64,000 bases of DNA from Chryseobacterium sp. IHB B 17019 (GTDB lineage Bacteria > Bacteroidota > Bacteroidia > Flavobacteriales > Weeksellaceae), in contig NZ_CP013293.1 of the NCBI RefSeq assembly GCF_001456155.1, positions 1,922,001 through 1,986,000 of the forward strand, read 5' to 3'. Below, one piece after another: positions 42,101 through 50,217 of the stretch (position 1 is the first letter of the stretch; every line of letters starts with the position of its first letter). The notes under the pieces were generated by a model. It was given only the letters and a program-made list of their open reading frames with translations. It did no database searches and was not told the origin of the DNA. The position numbers were made by a program, and so were the translations under genes.

Positions 42101-43362
42101 TCTACCATATCTTTCAGCAAACTTTTACTTAACAAATTCAATGTTAAAACCGCAACTCTGTAGCAAGTCGGTACGTTGGGATTCTGGATTCTTACGTATA
42201 AAACAGTGTTTGCATTTAAAACAAAATTGTTCGGTAAAGGGTTAATATTATTCTGTGCATCCAGCAAAGTTGAGTGAAAACTAAAGGTGAAATTTGCCGG
42301 ATTTTGAGAAGTTAAATTCGCCTGAAAACTATTTAATGTAAGGTTTACTGAAGTATTTCCGCAGAAATTCTGGGTGTAATTTTTTGCTGCCGGATAAGTA
42401 GGATCAAATGTTAATGGAAAATCATCCGATAATGTAAGATCGCTGTTTCCACAAATATTAAACTTCACATTGGCCGTGTAAACATCATTTTGGGTAGGAC
42501 AAATTGTTGCCTGAATTCCTGTTCCTATCGTTTGTCCCGCAGAATTCGTCCATGTTACTTGCGGCTGGATCACGTTTCCAAGCGGATTGAATCTCCAACC
42601 TTCCTGCAAAGCTTGCCAAACTCCTGTATTTCGGCTGGCAGGAGAAATACCTTGTGTGCCGTCGTTATTGATGACACCAATTAAGGCATTTTCAAACTTT
42701 CTTGTTGGGCAGGGCGTTAATTTTTTATCAACAAAAACATCAATGATATTGGTAGTTTCGTGCAAAACGATTTGGGACGATGAACGATCTGTACAGCCGG
42801 CTACCCTTCCTTCATAAAAGCTAATGACAAACTTTCTGTAGGGCGCAGTACCTATCGTTGAATAGTAAATTTCAGACTGATCTCCGGAAGAAAAAACCAA
42901 ATCATGATAAACTCCGAAAATTGAATTTTTTGGGAGACTTGTGCTCGGATTCGGCCATTGGATATTGGGATAATTGATGTTTCCAAGCTGGCTCAGATCA
43001 AACGTAATCATCCCGTTTGAACCCACTATAAGAGATTCAAAATATTGATTATAAAAGCAAAATTTAAACGGTAAATCCAGTTTTGCCGCAAAGAGATCAT
43101 CATAATTGGCATTGAGCGACGTTCCCTGGTTCATGGCAACTGGCGGATTGTATGTTTCCTGCGTTACTTCATAGCTTGTAGTCTGCTTCAATACTGGATA
43201 TTCCACATGAAGAGCTATGCACCCGTTCGCATCAAGATCGTTGGTACAGGTAACATTGAAGCTTTCATTTCCTAAGGCGTCTTTTACTTTCACCTGCGTC
43301 GGAGCTTGTGAAAGCCCTAAAACACCAATGAATAAGAAAAAAAATTGTAAAAATCTTATCAT
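39163..43362 (-). CDS. Large secreted repeat protein with type IX secretion type B sorting domain
   Basis: This 1399-residue protein has a signal peptide (residues 1-19), an N-terminal region with a galactose-binding-like look (about 60-330), nine degenerate units of about 90-110 residues that mostly begin CDxNxDGxE and contain TFYxxxxDAxxGxNPI and VWVRVQxxxGCYxVAxI, a PKD-like domain (about 1180-1260), and the C-terminal gliding-type domain beginning ITPNGDGFND. That domain marks export by the type IX system and attachment to, or release from, the cell surface. The DxNxDG motifs may bind calcium. It probably acts as an adhesin or surface fibre and stands alone between terminators. Confidence 0.88.
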   Translation of the reverse strand: MIRFLQFFFLFIGVLGLSQAPTQVKVKDALGNESFNVTCTNDLDANGCIALHVEYPVLKQTTSYEVTQETYNPPVAMNQGTSLNANYDDLFAAKLDLPFKFCFYNQYFESLIVGSNGMITFDLSQLGNINYPNIQWPNPSTSLPKNSIFGVYHDLVFSSGDQSEIYYSTIGTAPYRKFVISFYEGRVAGCTDRSSSQIVLHETTNIIDVFVDKKLTPCPTRKFENALIGVINNDGTQGISPASRNTGVWQALQEGWRFNPLGNVIQPQVTWTNSAGQTIGTGIQATICPTQNDVYTANVKFNICGNSDLTLSDDFPLTFDPTYPAAKNYTQNFCGNTSVNLTLNSFQANLTSQNPANFTFSFHSTLLDAQNNINPLPNNFVLNANTVLYVRIQNPNVPTCYRVAVLTLNLLSKSLLKDMVELCDTNNDGVEQNYNLSLLNTELFTPGTTGITYFNTQSDAQNNINPITTANITTATNLWVRLQEGNCTYILGPIHFQFKPGVNMNSPINFTYSICDINADNQEPFDYPLTIGPLISTQTGAIFTAYNTYNEAYTGSGTVLNTIKEGIYTIYVRVEIQNGCFAVATVNMNITFNKIVANEKNEYICFNGTDDISINLNTLSATMLISPATVPVTEFYATSAAANLGANPISPNQTITTNGNLVTQTFFVRFEISDDCYTVRPIRVNLVHPVIVQSNFEVCDFNNDNSENVQLSQYSSAIVGTQNASTIFYPTLADATNGTNPITNVTVTGNQQVFVKINSYNCQQIYPVNLSLTSTPAVSSPVTITLNNICDNNNDGNEIYNLTLAQPQIYTGSNVSFTYYSNYDPTTHTFSNQITNPTQFVVSGGSATVFVKVKFNNGECFSAAQVNIQMTFLPPVVLNSATLETCDEDFNLSETFQLNDAIPQLFLPSQNTQPLSDMTISYYNTSAEANAGNPANQIGTTITTSISSVQVWVRFQSQTTGCYSVAPIQLNTYFPPKAINSTLTVCDENLDGSYEVNLLNFTNIMVDIPNPANTFTFYLTQQDAQNGTNPIANPANFTANPFPTQIWVKVQNIPGCDDIATVNFVSGNKVTLQNGGPFQLSVCDIGNDGIENVNLTQFQTQIYTGTNVTFTYYPSLADLNAGTNAIATPSNFSYNQSTGSNIVYVKVSVPGFCSNVAEIHLSLKQTPVFDIPTLYFCPEGSLEYTVHIEGHTIISYVWTNPSGQVISTTDTITGITTVGTYTLTVTASNGCTYTETFEIKHYDVPVIQQLEFNGNNVTVHATGSQTILYSIDGITWQATNTFYNLPTGITTFYVKYANSDCIVKQQGVVLDIKNAITPNGDGFNDKWIIKNLHVFGGKMSNVKVFDRYQSLIFEQSSSSEFVWDGTIKGRAIPTSSYWYVITLPDGRTFTGWLLVKNNN

Positions 43363-43506
43363 AAGTTTATAAAATTAATCACTAGTAAATGATAAATTTA
43401 ATAATTTTAATCAAAAGATTTAAAAGATAGAAAATTATTTATGTTAAATTAGTGGTTTTAAACTTAAATTACTGTAAAACAGCCAATTAAAAAATACCAC
43501 AAAAAA

Positions 43507-43532
43507 AACCTCACTGAAGATTCAGTAAGGTT
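43507..43532 (-). terminator. Terminator of the acidic protein gene
   Basis: AACCTCACTGA (43507-43517) and TCAGTAAGGTT (43522-43532) pair with one mismatch; on the minus strand the hairpin is followed by TTTTTT. It lies about 25 bp after the stop at 43555. Confidence 0.75.
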
Positions 43533-43554
43533 CAATATAGTATATGTTTAAATC

Positions 43555-43851
43555 TTAAGTTAAAACATCATCATTTTCTTCTTCGTGATCATCTTCATTA
43601 TCGCTGAGACCCCAATAGCTGTTTTCTTCATCCTCTGATGCTATATCATCAGTCCCTGCATCTTCATCAATGCCGGGAATATCGAGTCCTTTATCTATTT
43701 TATCCTCTTCTTCAAAATCTTCATCCTCAAACGGAACTCCGTCCCCATCGAGCGGAATATGTTCTTCCTGGTTGAAAATATCTTCATTGGGACTGTAATC
43801 CATCTGTTCCAATTTTCTGTCTTGCTCTTGTTCGCTATTTTCAGGTATCAT
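43555..43851 (-). CDS. Small strongly acidic protein
   Basis: The 98-residue protein consists largely of Asp and Glu, with runs such as EDEDFEEEDKID near residues 42-53 and DNEDDHEEENDD near the end, and only a few basic residues. It appears to be disordered, with no signal peptide and no domain. It lies behind the large secreted-protein gene and before the hydroxyacid dehydrogenase gene, each with its own spacing. Such short acidic proteins occur in flavobacteria without known function. Binding to metals or basic proteins is only a guess. Confidence 0.65.
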   Translation of the reverse strand: MIPENSEQEQDRKLEQMDYSPNEDIFNQEEHIPLDGDGVPFEDEDFEEEDKIDKGLDIPGIDEDAGTDDIASEDEENSYWGLSDNEDDHEEENDDVLT

Positions 43852-43902
43852 AATAATAGTATTTAATGTTATATTAATTTAAACAAAAATAATTCCAAGT
43901 GA

Positions 43903-44886
43903 TCAATTATTATCAGAATAAATTTCAGGATTTGCACATGCCGGCATTTTTTGTCCTTTTGAAAAGGCTATTAGATTTTCCGCGGCCAATTTTGCCATAG
44001 CATTTCGGGCCTCAATGGTTGCAGAACCGATATGTGGAAGAACGCAAACATTGGAAAGCTCCAAAATGGGATCATCCTTGAAAATCGGCTCAGGATTGGT
44101 GACATCCAGACCGGCACCCCAAATCTGCTTTGAAATGAGAGCTTCATAAAGATCTTTCTGATTGTGGAAACCACCTCTTGCCGTATTAATAAATATCGAA
44201 TCCGGTTTCATTTTCTTAAAAATCTCAGCATTAAAAAGTTCTTTCTGTTCAGGTTTGAAATTGGCATGAACACTCAAAACATCTGATCGCGAGACTAATT
44301 CTTCAAAAGACACATATTTTGCATTCAATTCTTTTTCCGCCTCTTCATTTTTATGGCGATTATGGTAAATAATATCCATATCGAAAGCCGCCTTCGACTT
44401 TTTTGCCATCTCAAAACCGATTCTTCCCAACCCGAAAATACCCAGCGTTTTTCCATATAATTCCTGTCCCAACGCATGTAACGGCTCAAAATCTCCCCAA
44501 TTTCCATCTTTCACTTTTTCAAAATTATAGCTGGCTCTTCTCGCCACAGCCTGCATCAGCAAAAAGGCAACATCCGAAGTCGCTTTACTTAAGACATCCG
44601 GTGTATTTCCTACAGGAATATTTCTCTGGTTAGCTTCTTTAATATCAACATGGTCAAAACCTACGGAATATAAGGCAATTGCCTTGATGTTCGGACATTC
44701 GTTGAAAAAATCTTTATCAAATTTAAAATCCATTCCCACACTTAGAATGGCATCGTGGCTTTTACAATAGCTCATCCATTCATCGTGCGACAGATTTTCA
44801 TGTTCAGGAATAAAAATTTCCAGTCCTGCATCTTCCAGCATTTTAATTCCAACCTCGGGAATTCTTCTGTTTATAAATATTTTCAT
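43903..44886 (-). CDS. D-2-hydroxyacid dehydrogenase family protein (GhrB-like)
   Basis: The 327-residue protein has the dinucleotide motif GLGRIG at residues 152-157 and the catalytic triad of the family at Arg237 (NTARGG), Glu266 (TNPEPI) and His285 (LPHIGSAT). It belongs to the glyoxylate/hydroxypyruvate reductase branch, which reduces 2-keto acids with NADPH. It is cytosolic. Its exact substrate (glyoxylate, hydroxypyruvate or a keto-acid) cannot be read from the sequence. Confidence 0.9.
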   Translation of the reverse strand: MKIFINRRIPEVGIKMLEDAGLEIFIPEHENLSHDEWMSYCKSHDAILSVGMDFKFDKDFFNECPNIKAIALYSVGFDHVDIKEANQRNIPVGNTPDVLSKATSDVAFLLMQAVARRASYNFEKVKDGNWGDFEPLHALGQELYGKTLGIFGLGRIGFEMAKKSKAAFDMDIIYHNRHKNEEAEKELNAKYVSFEELVSRSDVLSVHANFKPEQKELFNAEIFKKMKPDSIFINTARGGFHNQKDLYEALISKQIWGAGLDVTNPEPIFKDDPILELSNVCVLPHIGSATIEARNAMAKLAAENLIAFSKGQKMPACANPEIYSDNN

Positions 44887-44921
44887 TTTTTTTTGTGATT
44901 AATTTTAAATTCAAATAAAAA

Positions 44922-44946
44922 ACCTCACTCCGCAAAAAAGTGAGGT
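44922..44946 (-). terminator. Terminator of the small stress-like gene
   Basis: ACCTCACT (44922-44929) and AGTGAGGT (44939-44946) form a perfect 8-bp stem; on the minus strand it is followed by TTTTTT. It is 22 bp beyond the stop at 44968. Confidence 0.85.
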
Positions 44947-44967
44947 CTCTAACTTTAATATTAAAAA

Positions 44968-45228
44968 TTATTGATTCTCATGTGAATCTTTATGTTTATC
45001 CCAAGCCTCAGAAGCCATCTCCTGGATTTCTTCCCAAACTTCTTTCGCTGATTTTTGCGCCTGCGTCATAAAACCATGCTTTGTGGCTTCTTTGTTCTGG
45101 CTTTTCATGTCGTTGATGTAATCTTTAACTTGTTGGGAATAACTTTCTACACTATAGCCTGGGTTATTATGTAGATTTTTCTGAATATTACTGAAATCGT
45201 GTGATGATTTAAATCTATTCGTGTCCAT
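44968..45228 (-). CDS. Small soluble helical protein of unknown function
   Basis: From the ATG at 45228 the protein has 86 residues, beginning MDTNRFKSSHDFSN; the frame is open from 45276, but the added leader is hydrophobic-poor and not convincing. It is polar, largely helical and lacks a signal peptide or any recognised domain. Residues 30-60 (VESYSQQVKDYINDMKSQNK) suggest a coiled helix, and the tail is rich in charged residues and His. It is followed by its own terminator, which supports a real monocistronic gene. Function unknown. Confidence 0.65.
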   Translation of the reverse strand: MDTNRFKSSHDFSNIQKNLHNNPGYSVESYSQQVKDYINDMKSQNKEATKHGFMTQAQKSAKEVWEEIQEMASEAWDKHKDSHENQ

Positions 45229-45383
45229 AATAATAAGATTTAGGTGATTAGGTCCTTTTTTGAATCCAATATTCATTCCGAACCCGACTTAAAGTTTATT
45301 AAAATTAAAGAAAGATTTAAACCATTAAAGTTGTAAACTGTTAAGAATATTAATCAATAAGGTTTGTAAAGAAATAACGGTTG

Positions 45384-45785
45384 TTACTTTTTTAATTGAA
45401 TCAGTTCGCCTTTTCTTTTCACAATATTTTTATAATCCCATTGAATTTTTTCCGATTTTTTCAGGCATCTTTTGATATCTTCTTCATCAATTTCAGAAAC
45501 ATCATTATAAAATACGGAAGCATCCTGAAATTTCTCACCATGAACGTTTAAAAGATCTTCATTAAAAGATTTTCCGCTCCAGAACATCAGCCGGATTCCC
45601 TTTTTCTGCTTGCTGTATCCAACAATCGGGTTTCCTTCCAAAAACCAAACAGGATGAGCATGCCAGATTTTTGATTCTGCATTAGGTAAATTTTCATCAA
45701 TAATTTCAGATAATTTTGAACAAATTTCCTGATCAGGCTCAGTTTGTGAACTGGTATATTTTTGAATATCGGAACTCATTTTCAA
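45384..45785 (-). CDS. DUF1801 (YdhG-like) protein
   Basis: The 133-residue protein matches DUF1801: a helical N-terminal half, the segment AESKIWHAHPVWFLEGNPIV (residues 36-55) and the conserved strand IRLMFWSGKSF (64-74). DUF1801 folds as a small alpha/beta protein with unknown function, sometimes compared with heavy-metal-binding or frataxin-like folds. It has no signal peptide. It is 71 bp upstream of, and on the same strand as, the pcm gene, but a common transcript is not obvious. Confidence 0.82.
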   Translation of the reverse strand: MKMSSDIQKYTSSQTEPDQEICSKLSEIIDENLPNAESKIWHAHPVWFLEGNPIVGYSKQKKGIRLMFWSGKSFNEDLLNVHGEKFQDASVFYNDVSEIDEEDIKRCLKKSEKIQWDYKNIVKRKGELIQLKK

Positions 45786-45855
45786 TTTATTATCTTTTAA
45801 AATTAAGAATTAATCTTCAATCTTTGGCTAAAGCCGCTCCTATTGATAAAGCAGA

Positions 45856-46509
45856 TCATTGATTTGTATTCCCCAACATCGGAACAAATTTATATGCTCC
45901 AAATTCTTCTTTCTCAAATTCGGTCTGGGAAATTTTTGTAAATCTGTAGAGAACCTGTTCGTCGGTTGGCCCCAATGGAATGACCATTTTTCCACCAACT
46001 TTCAACTGTTTTAATAATTCTGTCGGCAACACGGAAGCCCCACAAGTCACGATAATTTTATCGAACGGAGCAAAAGTCGGAAGCCCTGCAAAGCCATCCC
46101 CAAAGCTCTGAAATTTCGGAAAAAGGTGCATTTCACGTAATTTCTTTTTTGAAAAATCAAACAGGTCTTTTTGCCTTTCCACGGTATAAACATGAGCTTT
46201 CATCGCCAGTAAAACAGCAGTCTGATAGCCACAACCCGTCCCAATTTCAAGAACTTTTTCGCCGGCTTTTACCTGCAAAAGTTCAGATTGTTCCGCAACC
46301 GTTGAAGGGTGAGAGATAGTCTGATGCGCCAAGATTGGAAAAGCCCGGTCTTCATAAGCAAAATCCTCAAAAATACTTTCAATAAAAAGATGTCTGGGAA
46401 CTTCATTCATCGCAGAAAGCACATTTTCGTCCGAAATTCCGATTCTATTTCGGAGATATTCTACCAAAATCTTTCTTTTTCCCTTATGTACAAACGAATC
46501 TTGCGTCAT
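45856..46509 (-). CDS. pcm: Protein-L-isoaspartate O-methyltransferase
   Basis: The 217-residue protein has the diagnostic AHQTISHPSTVAEQSELLQV (residues 61-80) and the SAM-binding motif VLEIGTGCGYQTA (86-98), and it ends close to the usual length. It methylates isoaspartyl residues in damaged proteins using S-adenosylmethionine, which starts their repair. It should be cytosolic. The N-terminal TQDSFVHKGKRKILVEYLRN is typical of bacterial Pcm. Confidence 0.93.
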   Translation of the reverse strand: MTQDSFVHKGKRKILVEYLRNRIGISDENVLSAMNEVPRHLFIESIFEDFAYEDRAFPILAHQTISHPSTVAEQSELLQVKAGEKVLEIGTGCGYQTAVLLAMKAHVYTVERQKDLFDFSKKKLREMHLFPKFQSFGDGFAGLPTFAPFDKIIVTCGASVLPTELLKQLKVGGKMVIPLGPTDEQVLYRFTKISQTEFEKEEFGAYKFVPMLGNTNQ

Positions 46510-46641
46510 TAGATAGTAGTTATTAGGTTGAAGCGCTAGTTGCTACAAAAATAGAAAAACAAATATGATTTATCAACCTAAAAGGTATCATCTATTGCCT
46601 AACCCCTAAAATTCTTATATTTACAAAAATTTAATATAACT

Positions 46642-47604
46642 ATGTTAAAAGCAGGTTTGGTAGGCGCCGGACATTTGGGAAAGATACATTTGAGACTTCT
46701 TAATCAATCAGATAGATATGAATTTGTAGGTTTTCATGATAAAGATGTAGAAAACGGAAAGAAACTGGAAGCCGAATTCGGGTATAAATATTTTGAAAAT
46801 TTTGATGAATTGCTTGATCAGATCGATGTTTTAGACATTGTTACGCCAACAATTTACCATTATGATTATGCCTTAAAAGCCATTGAAAAAGGACTTCATT
46901 TTTTCATTGAAAAACCAGTAACCCATACCCTCGAACAGGCACAGGAAATTCTTCAGAAATGTGAAGAAAACAATATCAAAGCTCAGGTTGGACATGTTGA
47001 AAGATATAATCCAGCCTTTATTGCTACTAAAGAATTCATTAAAAATCCAATGTTTATTGAAATCCACAGGCTTGCAGAATTCAATCCGCGTGGAACGGAT
47101 GTTTCTGTGGTGCTGGATTTAATGATTCATGATTTGGATATTTTATTAAGCATTGCTAAATCTAAGGTTAAAAACATTCATGCAAGTGGCGTTTGTGTAG
47201 TAAGTAAAACTCCAGATATTGCCAGTGCAAGAATTGAATTTGAAAACGGATGTGTTGCTAATCTTACGACTTCCAGAATTTCTATGAAAGCCATGAGAAA
47301 GAGCCGTTTCTTCCAGAAGGATGCTTATATTTCCATCGACTTTTTAGAGAAAAAAGCAGAAGTAATCCGCATGAAAGATGCTCCGGAAAATCCTACTCCA
47401 TTTGATATGATTATTGAAAATGCAGAAGGGGAAAAGAACCAGATTTTATTTGAATACCCTAATATTCAGCCTAATAACGCGATTTTAGATGAATTAAATT
47501 CTTTTGCAGATTCTATTAACGAAAACAAAAATGTGGAAGTTTCTATTGGAGATGGAACGGAAGCTTTGAAGGTGGCGTTGGAGATTATGAAATTGATCTC
47601 TTAA
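46642..47604 (+). CDS. Gfo/Idh/MocA family oxidoreductase
   Basis: The 320-residue protein starts with the Rossmann motif GLVGAGHLGKIHLRLL (residues 5-20), has the EKPV motif in the cofactor-binding region (about 93-96) and HVERYNPAF around 117-125. The C-terminal domain is of the usual GFO_IDH_MocA_C type. It should use NAD(P) to oxidise or reduce a sugar or cyclitol; the substrate is not evident. The stop overlaps the ATG of the next gene, a membrane protein. Confidence 0.9.
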   Translation: MLKAGLVGAGHLGKIHLRLLNQSDRYEFVGFHDKDVENGKKLEAEFGYKYFENFDELLDQIDVLDIVTPTIYHYDYALKAIEKGLHFFIEKPVTHTLEQAQEILQKCEENNIKAQVGHVERYNPAFIATKEFIKNPMFIEIHRLAEFNPRGTDVSVVLDLMIHDLDILLSIAKSKVKNIHASGVCVVSKTPDIASARIEFENGCVANLTTSRISMKAMRKSRFFQKDAYISIDFLEKKAEVIRMKDAPENPTPFDMIIENAEGEKNQILFEYPNIQPNNAILDELNSFADSINENKNVEVSIGDGTEALKVALEIMKLIS

Positions 47605-48083
47605 TGGAAGATATTAAAAAGTATTTTTTGCCCGTTTTAATTTTATATCTGGCATTAATGTGCTTATACGTCAGCTATACATTTATAATTCATGACTATA
47701 ATATCACAAAAAGCATTTATCAGCCTTATAAAAGTTTTGTTCAATTATCACCTTTTAATAACTGGAATGTTTTTATAACAATTTTTAAAGGAATTTTTGG
47801 TGTAGCAGGCTTTATAAAGTTTATAATCAATCATAAAGTAATCAATTACTTCAATACATTATTCTTATTAATTACCATATTTGAAATTATATTTCAATTA
47901 TATAATCAAATTGAAATGTTTGAAAATTTCTTAGTTTATATTGATTTAATGAGCACCATCATTACAGGAATCTTATTTTTAATAATCGGATTCTATTACT
48001 TTAGAAATTTAAAAATTAAAGAAATTATTCCACAAATACTCATAGGTTTTTCATTAACAGTTATTTCATATCAGTTACATTAA
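47604..48083 (+). CDS. Membrane protein of unknown function
   Basis: The 159-residue protein overlaps the preceding oxidoreductase gene by one base (TAATG) and has about five hydrophobic helices (about residues 8-28, 55-75, 83-100, 112-132 and 143-158). No family is recognised. The overlap suggests translational coupling, although such pairs in flavobacteria are not always functionally linked. It is followed by a GC-rich hairpin at 48101-48122. Confidence 0.7.
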   Translation: MEDIKKYFLPVLILYLALMCLYVSYTFIIHDYNITKSIYQPYKSFVQLSPFNNWNVFITIFKGIFGVAGFIKFIINHKVINYFNTLFLLITIFEIIFQLYNQIEMFENFLVYIDLMSTIITGILFLIIGFYYFRNLKIKEIIPQILIGFSLTVISYQLH

Positions 48084-48100
48084 TTATTTAAAATATTTAC

Positions 48101-48128
48101 AAGCGGGCTCATGAGCTCGCTTTATATT
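48101..48128 (+). terminator. Terminator of the Gfo/Idh/MocA operon
   Basis: AAGCGGGCTCA (48101-48111) and TGAGCTCGCTT (48112-48122) form an 11-bp near-perfect stem with one mismatch, followed by TATATTTT. Confidence 0.75.
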
Positions 48129-48173
48129 TTCATCAATTTATTAAATTCTTCATTTCACTTCAATATTTTTAAA

Positions 48174-48181
48174 TATATTTG
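48174..48181 (+). promoter_or_regulatory. -7 element upstream of the GH5 gene
   Basis: TATATTTG matches the Bacteroidota -7 consensus and lies 58 bases before the GH5 start. The -33 region has no clean TTG at the best distance, so this is a moderate call. Confidence 0.4.
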
Positions 48182-48239
48182 TGAATACTTAAAACAATAA
48201 TTCTTAAAACAACCCCATATTTAAATAATTAAAACTACT

Positions 48240-49961
48240 ATGAAAAGAGCCATCCTATTATCCGCGTTTTTATTGTCTCAATTTGGGACATCACAGCTTT
48301 TAAAAACAAATGGTCAAAAAATCGTCAATGATAAAGGCGAGAATGTTCAGCTGAGAGGTCTCGGTTTAGGAGGATGGATGCTGCAGGAAGGTTATATGCT
48401 GAAAACTGCTGACTTTGCAGGCCCACAATACAAAATCAAAGAAAAAATTGCAGAATTGATCGGTGAAGAAGGAATGAATAATTTTTATAAAGCTTATTTA
48501 AAAAACGGAATTACGAAACAGGATATTGACTTTTTGAAAAAAGCAGGATTTAATTCTATCAGGCTTCCGATGCATTATAATTTATACACTTTACCCATCG
48601 AAAAAGAGCCTATAAAAGGAAAAAATACCTGGCTGGAAGAGGGCTTTAAAATGACCGATGACCTTTTGAAATGGTGTGCAGACAACAAAATGTATTTAAT
48701 TCTGGATCTTCATGCAGCTCCGGGTGGACAGGGAAATGATGTAAATATTTCAGATAATGACAAATCAAAACCGTCACTTTGGGAAAGCGAAGAAAATCAA
48801 CAAAAAACAATTGCACTCTGGAAAAAATTGGCGGAAAGATATAAAGATGAACCTTGGATCGGCGGTTATGACCTGATCAACGAACCAAATATCAATTTCA
48901 CAGGAAAAAATCCGAACGGAACAGACGAAATGTCGAATGCACCCCTTTGGAAATTACAAAAAGATATTACGGAGGCAATTCGTCAGGTCGACAAAAAGCA
49001 CATTATTATTCTTGAAGGAAATGGATGGGGAAATAATTATAACGGACTGACTCCGCTTTGGGACAATAATCTAGTGTTCAGCTTTCATAAATACTGGAGC
49101 TATAATGATGATGCAACATTAAAATTTGCATTAGATTTAAGGGAAAAGCATAATATTCCGATTTGGTTGGGAGAAACAGGCGAAAATTCTAACGTCTGGT
49201 TTACGGAGCTCATCCAATTATTGGATAAACACAATATCGGTTTTGCCTTCTGGCCTATGAAAAAGATCGACAATATCGCAGGAATTACCAATGTAAAAAT
49301 CACTCCGGAATATCAGAAATTATTGGATTACTGGAAAAACGGAGGTGAAAAACCATCTAAAGAATTTGCAACAAAAGCTTTAATGAAAATTGCTGACAAC
49401 TATAAATTCAGTAATGTTGAGATTAAAAATGATGTGATTGATGCCATGTTCAGGCAAACGACAGACGGCTCAACAAAACCATTCAAAAAACATCAGGCTC
49501 CGGGAAAAATTTTCGCAACAGATTATGATTTGGGAAGAATGGGCGCGGCATATTCAGATAAAGATTTTATTAATCTTTGGGTGAGCGATCCGGCAAAAAG
49601 ATCGGAATGGAATTCAGGAAATCAGTTGAGAAATGACGGTGTTGATATCTATAAAACAAATGAAAATCAATACTATGTAGGAAAAACCGAAACAGGAGAA
49701 TGGCTTCAGTACACCATCAACGTAAAGGCCGACAATACCTACATTTTTGACATAAATTATTCCAGCAACAATGATGCAAAAATCAGGATTGAAGATGCTT
49801 CGGGACAACGATTGGCAACCTTTTCACTAAACTCAACCGGAGGAAATGAAACCTGGAAAACCGTTTCTGCAAAAGGAATCAACCTCAAAAAAGGAGAAAA
49901 TAAAATCAGGATATTTTTTGAAAATGACGGAGTAAATCTTAATTATTTTGAAGTAAAATAA
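48240..49961 (+). CDS. Secreted GH5-type glycoside hydrolase with carbohydrate-binding C terminus
   Basis: The 573-residue protein has a signal peptide (residues 1-18) and a cellulase-type TIM barrel (about 30-370). The general acid/base is in GGYDLINEPN near residue 215 and the nucleophile is the Glu in WLGETGEN near residue 313. After the barrel, residues 440-573 form a beta-rich module (YYVGKTETGEWLQYTINVKA), typical of a CBM6-like domain. It probably hydrolyses beta-glucan or mannan-like polysaccharide outside the cell or in the periplasm. There is no type IX sorting domain. It is monocistronic. Confidence 0.88.
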   Translation: MKRAILLSAFLLSQFGTSQLLKTNGQKIVNDKGENVQLRGLGLGGWMLQEGYMLKTADFAGPQYKIKEKIAELIGEEGMNNFYKAYLKNGITKQDIDFLKKAGFNSIRLPMHYNLYTLPIEKEPIKGKNTWLEEGFKMTDDLLKWCADNKMYLILDLHAAPGGQGNDVNISDNDKSKPSLWESEENQQKTIALWKKLAERYKDEPWIGGYDLINEPNINFTGKNPNGTDEMSNAPLWKLQKDITEAIRQVDKKHIIILEGNGWGNNYNGLTPLWDNNLVFSFHKYWSYNDDATLKFALDLREKHNIPIWLGETGENSNVWFTELIQLLDKHNIGFAFWPMKKIDNIAGITNVKITPEYQKLLDYWKNGGEKPSKEFATKALMKIADNYKFSNVEIKNDVIDAMFRQTTDGSTKPFKKHQAPGKIFATDYDLGRMGAAYSDKDFINLWVSDPAKRSEWNSGNQLRNDGVDIYKTNENQYYVGKTETGEWLQYTINVKADNTYIFDINYSSNNDAKIRIEDASGQRLATFSLNSTGGNETWKTVSAKGINLKKGENKIRIFFENDGVNLNYFEVK

Positions 49962-49979
49962 ATAAAAATCTTAAATTGC

Positions 49980-50012
49980 AAATCCCTTTTAGTTTCTAAG
50001 AGGGATTTATTT
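49980..50012 (+). terminator. Terminator of the GH5 gene
   Basis: AAATCCCTTTT (49980-49990) and AAGAGGGATTT (49998-50008) form a stem with one mismatch, followed by ATTTTT. It lies about 18 bp after the stop. Confidence 0.8.
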
Positions 50013-50022
50013 TTAAACTTTT

Positions 50023-50200
50023 TATTTTAACCAAAAAAGAGATGAAGATTTAATAATCAATATTTTAAGTTCATCAATAATTTACAAATAAGATACATAA
50101 GTTTTTTTAAAAATCTTTGATTTATTCTCTTGAAAACTTTGGGTTCTATTAACAATAAAAAATATTCAATAGCTTTTGTCCCTTTTGTGGTTAAAATAAG
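50023..50200. repeat. Degenerate palindromic element upstream of the beta-lactamase gene
   Basis: The ends TATTTTAACCAAAAAAG (50023-50039) and CCTTTTGTGGTTAAAATA (50181-50198) are imperfect inverted copies, related to the element at 9211-9361. It fills most of the 256-bp gap before the beta-lactamase start, so the promoter of that gene would lie inside or next to it. Confidence 0.45.
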
Positions 50201-50217
50201 ATTATTAAACAGTTATT

